Made by a program: the position numbers and the translations under genes. 10,421 nucleotides of DNA, taken from assembly GCA_020631175.1 (NCBI GenBank), contig JAHDHT010000045.1, positions 11,175 through 21,595 of the forward strand, in the 5' to 3' direction. Shown one piece after another: positions 6,553 through 10,421 of the stretch. The stretch's first letter is position 1. Every line of letters begins with the position of its first letter. Source of the stretch: Chitinophagales bacterium. GTDB taxonomy: Bacteria; Bacteroidota; Bacteroidia; Chitinophagales; JAHDHT01. The notes below the pieces were generated by a model, which was not told the origin of the DNA, ran no database searches, and worked only from the letters and a program-made list of their open reading frames with translations.

Positions 6553-9108
6553 ATGCGATTTAGTACCTTATTAATACTCCTGCTCTTTTTAGCAGGCCAA
6601 AGCAATGCTCAAATTCTTGAGCCGGTAGAATGGTCTTTCGACTCTGAATATGTCGGAAACGATGAATTCGATTTAATTAGCACCGCTACCATCGATAAAG
6701 GATGGTATGTCTATTCTCAGGATGTTTCTGATGACGGACCCGTTCCCACAACCTTCACTTTCGAACCAAAAGCTTCAAGATATGAGCTGGTTGGAAGAAC
6801 TAAAGAAGATGGAAAATTTATCGAAGGCTATGATAAAGTCTTCGAAATGAATGTAAAGAAATTCAAAGAGAAAGTTGTTTTCACTCAGCGGGTTAAAGTC
6901 AAAAAACCTCGTGCTACTGTAAAGGGCTTTCTTGAATTTATGACCTGCGATGATGAGAAATGTCTTCCTCCTGAGGAGGTTGAATTTAAATTTAAGCTGA
7001 CTAAGCCAAAGGGTGATGGTTCGGTTGCTGATGAAGATGATCATGCATCTGACAGTGATAATGCCATTGCAGATAATAGCACAGATAATGATTCGGGTGG
7101 AATAGATCTTGGATTAGGTGGAGGCGGATTAGCTGCCGGAGGAAATGACGGAATCTTAGATCCGGTAAGTTGGAAAATTAAATCGGTTAAAAAATCGGAT
7201 GGCGTTTATGACATCTTTTTCGATGCTACTATTGATGATGGATGGTATGTGTATTCAAGAGATATCGAAGATGGCGGACCGGTTCCTACAAGCATCGAAT
7301 TTGAAGCCAATGAAGATTTAGTTTTTGTCGGTAAAGAATTGAAAGAATCGGGCTCGAAAATGGTTGAAGGCCAGGATAAAATCTTTGATATGTATTTAAA
7401 GAAATACGCCAAAGATTTAAGATATGCCGGTACGGTCAAAACGGACGGAAAAGATCAGCAATTAAAAGGTACATTAGAATTTATGACCTGTGATGCCGGT
7501 CGTTGCTTACCGCCTGAATTAATTGATTTTGAATTTCAGTTGAGTGGTGATGGAAGTGAAGAAGATTTGGGTGGAGAATTATTAATCGACAATGATAATA
7601 TTGTAACCACAAGCGGTGAATTAGTAAAACCAAATATTGATCTTGATAATCCGGTAAATGATTGCGGTGAAGAAGCTGAAGAAAGCACTTCTGAAAAAGG
7701 TATTTTTAATATTTTCTTTTTAGGATTTTTAGGTGGATTGGTCGCTTTATTAACTCCTTGTGTTTTTCCAATGATTCCTTTAACGGTTTCTTTCTTTACA
7801 AAGAGTAATAAAAGTCGTACAAAAGGAATAATGAATGCTGTTACATACGGTTTATTTATTTTTCTGATTTATGTGATTTTAAGTATTCCGTTTCATTTTC
7901 TGGATAGTTTAAATCCCGAAATACTTAATGACATTTCTACTAATGTCTATTTAAATGTTGCCTTCTTTGTAATTTTTGTAGTATTCGCTATTTCATTCTT
8001 TGGATATTTTGAAATTACTCTACCAAGCTCAATAGCTAACCGTGCAGATTCAGCAAGTAATATTGGTGGATTAATTGGAATCTTTTTTATGGCTTTAACT
8101 TTAGCTTTAGTTTCCTTTAGTTGTACCGGTCCTATTTTAGGTTCTTTATTAGCAGGTGCTATGTCGTCTGACGGAGGCGCAATGCAATTAACAGCAGGTA
8201 TGGGCGGATTCGGATTGGCTTTAGGTATACCGTTCGCCATCTTTGCATTGTTTCCGAATATGCTTCAGGCATTACCAAAATCAGGTGGTTGGTTGAATAC
8301 GGTTAAAGTTGTTTTAGGTTTTGTAGAATTAGCTTTAGCTGTGAAGTTTTTATCGAATGCAGATTTAGTAAAAGAATGGGGAATTTTAAAGCGTGAAGTT
8401 TTCTTTGCTTTATGGATTATAATTGGTCTTGGATTAGCTGCTTATTTATTCGGATTAATTCGTTTTCCGCACGATTCGAAAGGAGCAAAAATCGGATTGC
8501 CAAGAATTGGTTTTGGTGCTTTAGTTTTAGCTTTTGTAATTTATTTGTTACCCGGACTTTCAAAAAATAACGATTACGCAAATAGAAGTTTATTATCCGG
8601 CTTCCCTCCTCCTTTGTTTTATTCTATTTACGACAAGAAATCAAATTGTCCTTTAGATTTAGAATGTTATAAAGATTATGATCAGGGAATGGCTTATGCA
8701 AAATCGGTTAACAAGCCAGTTTTGTTAGACTTTACCGGTTGGGCATGTGTGAATTGCCGTAAGATGGAAGAAAATGTCTGGGTTAAACCTGAAATATTTA
8801 AAAAGCTAAATGAAGATTTTGTTTTAATATCTCTTTATGTAGATGATAAAAAAGATCTGCCGAAAGAAGAGCAAACTCTTTATAAAACAAGTTACGGTCA
8901 AACCAAAAAAATAAAGCGTAAAGGAGATAAATGGGCGACTTTCCAAACGGAGAATTTTAAAAATAATTCTCAGCCATATTATGCTATTATTAGTCCGGAT
9001 GAAAAATTATTAAATCGACCGGTTGGTTATAAGCCAAACGTAAAAGAATACAGTGATTTTCTTGAGTGCGGATTAAATGCATTTAAAGGAATGGCGGCGA
9101 GTTTTTAA
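6553..9108 (+). CDS. dsbD: Thiol:disulfide interchange protein DsbD with duplicated N-terminal domain
   Basis: DsbD carries electrons from cytoplasmic thioredoxin across the inner membrane to periplasmic disulfide isomerases and cytochrome c maturation proteins. A signal peptide (residues 1-19, cleavage likely after SNA) precedes two homologous DsbD-alpha-like domains, about 21-149 and 201-330. Cysteine pairs are Cys132/Cys137 and Cys313/Cys318, each in MTC-x4-CLPP. An Asp/Gly-rich linker (about 150-200) separates them, and a second acidic linker follows. The membrane beta domain starts near 385 and has TPCVFPMIP with Cys403 and SCTGP with Cys524; their 121-residue spacing matches E. coli Cys163/Cys285 (122). 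The C-terminal thioredoxin-like gamma domain has WACVNC (Cys732/Cys735) in the setting DFTGWACVNCRKMEENVW. All redox pairs are therefore intact. The 851 residues exceed E. coli DsbD (about 565), largely because of the extra alpha domain and linkers. It begins 59 bases after purQ and is followed by a strong terminator. Its physiological partners cannot be read from this window. Confidence 0.95.
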   Translation: MRFSTLLILLLFLAGQSNAQILEPVEWSFDSEYVGNDEFDLISTATIDKGWYVYSQDVSDDGPVPTTFTFEPKASRYELVGRTKEDGKFIEGYDKVFEMNVKKFKEKVVFTQRVKVKKPRATVKGFLEFMTCDDEKCLPPEEVEFKFKLTKPKGDGSVADEDDHASDSDNAIADNSTDNDSGGIDLGLGGGGLAAGGNDGILDPVSWKIKSVKKSDGVYDIFFDATIDDGWYVYSRDIEDGGPVPTSIEFEANEDLVFVGKELKESGSKMVEGQDKIFDMYLKKYAKDLRYAGTVKTDGKDQQLKGTLEFMTCDAGRCLPPELIDFEFQLSGDGSEEDLGGELLIDNDNIVTTSGELVKPNIDLDNPVNDCGEEAEESTSEKGIFNIFFLGFLGGLVALLTPCVFPMIPLTVSFFTKSNKSRTKGIMNAVTYGLFIFLIYVILSIPFHFLDSLNPEILNDISTNVYLNVAFFVIFVVFAISFFGYFEITLPSSIANRADSASNIGGLIGIFFMALTLALVSFSCTGPILGSLLAGAMSSDGGAMQLTAGMGGFGLALGIPFAIFALFPNMLQALPKSGGWLNTVKVVLGFVELALAVKFLSNADLVKEWGILKREVFFALWIIIGLGLAAYLFGLIRFPHDSKGAKIGLPRIGFGALVLAFVIYLLPGLSKNNDYANRSLLSGFPPPLFYSIYDKKSNCPLDLECYKDYDQGMAYAKSVNKPVLLDFTGWACVNCRKMEENVWVKPEIFKKLNEDFVLISLYVDDKKDLPKEEQTLYKTSYGQTKKIKRKGDKWATFQTENFKNNSQPYYAIISPDEKLLNRPVGYKPNVKEYSDFLECGLNAFKGMAASF
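6613..7542 (+). repeat. Intragenic tandem duplication: two DsbD-alpha-like domains
   Basis: The segments 6613-6999 and 7153-7542 encode two copies of one domain of about 130 residues. They align over their whole length with a constant offset of 180-181 residues. Shared blocks in order are IL(E/D)PV.W, ATID.GWYVYS, DGGPVPT or DDGPVPT, (I/V)EG.DK(V/I)F, LEFMTCD and CLPPE. A short exact match at the DNA level, GAATTTATGACCTG, is shared at the cysteine motif. Elsewhere the copies have clearly diverged, so the duplication is old rather than an assembly artefact. The linker between them is 50 residues, rich in Asp, Ser and Gly. Confidence 0.9.
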
Positions 9109-9130
9109 TCGCTTGAAAATATTTAGTAAT

Positions 9131-9163
9131 AAAAAAGCTTCAATTAAATTGAAGCTTTTTTTT
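9131..9163 (+). terminator. Rho-independent terminator after dsbD
   Basis: A perfect inverted repeat has left arm AAAAAAGCTTCAATT (9131-9145), one central base, and right arm AATTGAAGCTTTTTT (9147-9161), followed by two more T. The practical RNA hairpin is AAGCTTCAA paired with TTGAAGCTT around a small A/T loop, ending in a run of eight U. It sits 22 bases after the dsbD stop. Because the left arm starts with an A run, the element would also act on the opposite strand. Confidence 0.9.
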
Positions 9164-9192
9164 ATTTTAAGTTTGAATAAAGTATTAGCGTT

Positions 9193-9588
9193 ATGAGAAT
9201 TAAAATTACAGGAGTAATGGTGCTTGATCAGGAAAAGGCCATGCAGTTTTACACTAAAAAATTAGGCTTCATTGTAAAACATGATATTCCATTAGGGGAA
9301 GGTAATCGATGGTTAACAGTTGTTTCTCCGGAAGATCCGGAAGGCACTGAATTATTATTAGAACCAGCACCGAATCATTTTGAACCGGCTAAGGTTTATC
9401 AAAAAGCACTTTTTGCTGCCGGCATTCCTCACCATCAATTTTATGTTGATGACTTGGATGCAGAATATAAAAGGTTGTTAGATTTAGATGTGGAGTTTAG
9501 CATGACTCCAACTGAAATGGGCACCGTTAAAATTGCTGTACTACACGATACCTGTGGAAACAATATTCAGATTTTACAGGAGCTTTAA
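9193..9588 (+). CDS. VOC-superfamily protein (glyoxalase/bleomycin-resistance/dioxygenase fold)
   Basis: This 131-residue protein has the size and pattern of a single-subunit vicinal-oxygen-chelate protein with two beta-alpha-beta-beta-beta modules. The first module holds the VLDQEKAMQFYTKKLGF block (residues 10-26), followed by RWLTVVSP (39-46) and GTELLLEP (51-58). The second has QFYVDDLDAEYKRL (82-95) and ends with HDTCGNNIQILQ (118-129), the usual family ending. The strand position that often carries a metal-binding His or Glu near the N-terminus is occupied by Gly7-Val8, so classical glyoxalase I activity is not supported. The reaction and substrate are unknown. It stands alone: a terminator separates it from dsbD, and repeats follow it. 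The gap from that terminator to the ATG is short (29 bases), so any dedicated promoter would overlap the terminator or lie within dsbD's end. No clear terminator follows the gene. Confidence 0.9.
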   Translation: MRIKITGVMVLDQEKAMQFYTKKLGFIVKHDIPLGEGNRWLTVVSPEDPEGTELLLEPAPNHFEPAKVYQKALFAAGIPHHQFYVDDLDAEYKRLLDLDVEFSMTPTEMGTVKIAVLHDTCGNNIQILQEL

Positions 9589-9652
9589 TTAACGCGGTTC
9601 TTTTCGAATGGGCTTTTATTTCAGAAAAACATGATGTTGCTCAAATAAAAAG

Positions 9653-9770
9653 ATTGCTCGAAAAGCTCGCAATGACTTCCTCTGCCCTCATGCCGAACGA
9701 AGTGAAGGAAACTTGCAAAAGCTTTCCCGCAAACGTCATTCCGAACGAAGTGAGGAAACTTGCTAATCAA
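9653..9770 (+). repeat. Long intergenic direct repeat, copy A
   Basis: This copy is 118 bp and runs from ATTGCTCGAAAAGCTCGC to TTGCTAATCAA. It differs from copy B (9895-10011) by six substitutions and one inserted base, about 94% identity. It contains two internal units, at 9687-9716 and 9735-9763, related to GTCATTCCGAACGAAGTG and spaced 48 bases apart. Structure-forming pieces include ATTGC paired with GCAAT at the left end. The copy resembles dispersed intergenic repeats I recall from many Bacteroidota genomes. Confidence 0.9.
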
Positions 9771-9794
9771 GTACCAAATGCTTTTCGAGTAAAA

Positions 9795-9859
9795 AGGTTT
9801 CTCCCCTACGGTCGATACTAATTTTAAACGAAGGTCATTCTAAATGCAATGAAGATTCT
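9795..9859. repeat. Diverged repeat units in inverted arrangement between the long copies
   Basis: Two degenerate 26-bp segments recall the unit of the flanking repeats. One at 9834-9859 (starting GTCATTCTAAATGC and ending GATTCT) matches the forward unit at about 17 of 26 positions. Another at 9795-9820 (GGTTTCTCCCCTACGGTCG is its core) matches the reverse complement of the unit at a similar level. Together they form an inverted pair, the arrangement expected of an older palindromic repeat. The hand alignment is weak, so treat as tentative. Confidence 0.4.
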
Positions 9860-9894
9860 TTTTATTTAAAGCATGATACTGCTCGAATTAAAAA

Positions 9895-10011
9895 ATTGCT
9901 CGAAAAGCTCGCAATGACTTCCTCTGCCGTCATTCCGAACGAAGTGAGGAAACTCGCAACAGCTTTCCCACAACCGTCATTCCGAACGAAGTGAGGAAAC
10001 TTGCTAATCAA
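9895..10011 (+). repeat. Long intergenic direct repeat, copy B
   Basis: This copy is 117 bp, the partner of copy A, in the same orientation and starting 242 bases downstream of it. Its internal units are at 9929-9957 and 9976-10004, 47 bases apart, and the first unit here is closer to consensus than the one in copy A. AATGAC (9913-9918) and GTCATT (9929-9934) form an inverted repeat around a 10-base loop, and TTCCTC can pair with GAGGAA across the first unit, so alternative hairpins are possible. The bases just beyond it end in GAATGAC, an inverted echo of the unit start. Confidence 0.9.
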
Positions 10012-10065
10012 TAGAATGACACTGTTCAATTAAAAATTGCCTCTAAACTCTGAACGGCTTTTCAT

Positions 10066-10096
10066 AAAAAAAGGGCGAAGAAAATTCTTCACCCTT
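10066..10096 (-). terminator. Rho-independent terminator of the minus-strand gene
   Basis: Read on the minus strand, AAGGGTGAAGAA (10096-10085) pairs with TTCTTCGCCCTT (10082-10071) around a two-base centre (a slightly larger loop in practice), with one G-U pair. A run of seven T follows (10072-10066, the first two shared with the stem). It lies 23 bases beyond the stop codon of the partial minus-strand gene. On the plus strand the same position is a C-A mismatch and no T run follows directly, so it favours minus-strand transcripts. Confidence 0.85.
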
Positions 10097-10119
10097 ATAA
10101 TATTTTTACAAAACAGCTA

Positions 10120-10421
10120 CTATTCCGTCTCCGGCAATTGTACCTGTCCACGAATATTCCAATTGATATCAATTGTCGAACGGTCAACCAGTGGTATCCA
10201 TAAACCATCATTCGAATCGTACAACCAATCTCCATTAGTTGAAGCCGGCCCCGGATCGCAACCCAGAGTTCTTTGTAAACCATTCTGAGTAAATTCGATA
10301 TTGATCCAGATATTATCGGAACCGGTCAATTCAATCGCCGTTGGAAGATTATGTGTATTCCAGCTGTTATTATCTATTTCAGATAATATAGCAGCCGAGT
10401 AAATTAAGCTGTCCGGCGCAT
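10120..10421 (-). CDS. Secreted/surface protein, C-terminal part (hypothetical)
   Basis: The reading frame is open from the right edge (10419) down to a TAG at 10120-10122, giving the last 100 codons of a gene whose start lies outside the window. There is no need for an internal start. The visible protein begins APDSLIYSAAILSEI and ends GQVQLPETE. It is rich in Asn, Asp, Trp and Thr with alternating hydrophobic residues, as in extracellular beta domains. The series WNTHNLPTAIELTG, DNIWINIEF, CDPGPASTNGDW, GLWIPL and INWNIRGQV follows a pattern I recall from repeated beta-sandwich domains in Bacteroidota secreted proteins and adhesins (linked there to type IX secretion). That link is from memory and no sorting domain is visible: the protein ends right after the beta domain. 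The convergent terminator just downstream supports a real 3' end. Confidence 0.75.
   Translation of the reverse strand, partial: APDSLIYSAAILSEIDNNSWNTHNLPTAIELTGSDNIWINIEFTQNGLQRTLGCDPGPASTNGDWLYDSNDGLWIPLVDRSTIDINWNIRGQVQLPETE

Larger units (their letters stand above)
9589..10119. other. Gene-free intergenic region with repeats
   Basis: This stretch of about 530 bases between the VOC gene and the convergent partial gene has no reading frame with convincing protein character on either strand. It holds two long direct repeats, diverged repeat units between them, and a minus-strand terminator near its right end. The first roughly 60 bases (9589-9650) and the segment 10021-10065 show nothing else I can name, although repeat similarity extends weakly leftward of each long copy (from about 9613 and about 9858). 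Confidence 0.8.

Noticed and set aside
9687..10004. CRISPR array from the regularly spaced 29-bp units
   Set aside because: There are only two units per block, and the 18-bp spacers are nearly identical to each other, unlike CRISPR spacers. No cas genes are present.
10095..10283. Alternative minus-strand frame of 62 codons overlapping the partial gene
   Set aside because: It is in a different frame from the open frame reaching the window edge, and it runs into the terminator stem; its composition is not protein-like.
10037..10288. Plus-strand reading frame of 83 codons at the right end
   Set aside because: It runs antisense to the better supported minus-strand gene, crosses that gene's terminator, and its product has no protein-like pattern.

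Overview
The window looks like a chromosomal segment of a Bacteroidota bacterium. Supporting signs are an A+T-rich sequence, no consistent Shine-Dalgarno sequences at sensible spacing before the starts, a DsbD of the type common in that phylum, a membrane protein resembling the Bacteroidota DUF6427 family, and the 3' end of a secreted-protein gene whose sequence resembles beta domains of Bacteroidota surface proteins. The exact order cannot be settled from this sequence.

Positions 9-4735 hold three collinear genes for a peptide/nickel-type ABC importer: a lipoprotein substrate-binding protein and two membrane permeases of the OppB/DppB and OppC/DppC families. Both permeases are much longer than usual. 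The first carries a large extracytoplasmic insert of roughly 170 residues, and the second carries about 80 extra residues that appear to add two membrane helices. No ATPase gene is present. Positions 4787-6493 hold a polytopic membrane protein of unknown function, followed 9 bases later by purQ (glutaminase subunit of FGAM synthase, purine synthesis). Positions 6553-9108 encode a large DsbD (periplasmic reductant transport) whose N-terminal redox domain is present twice, each copy with its own cysteine pair. A strong hairpin terminator (9131-9163) ends this block. A small VOC-superfamily gene follows at 9193-9588.

Positions 9589-10119 contain no gene. They hold a pair of about 118-bp direct repeats (94% identical), each built from two copies of a 29-30-bp unit, with diverged units between them. 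The region closes with a terminator for the minus strand (10066-10096). It serves a gene entering from the right edge (10120-10421, minus strand), of which only the last 100 or so codons are seen.

All complete genes point rightward; the last, partial gene converges on them. The ABC genes form one likely transcription unit, and the membrane gene plus purQ another. I see ordinary housekeeping functions with lineage-type elaborations rather than a clearly new multi-gene system. The most unusual items are the duplicated DsbD input domain, the paired permease insertions and the intergenic repeat array.
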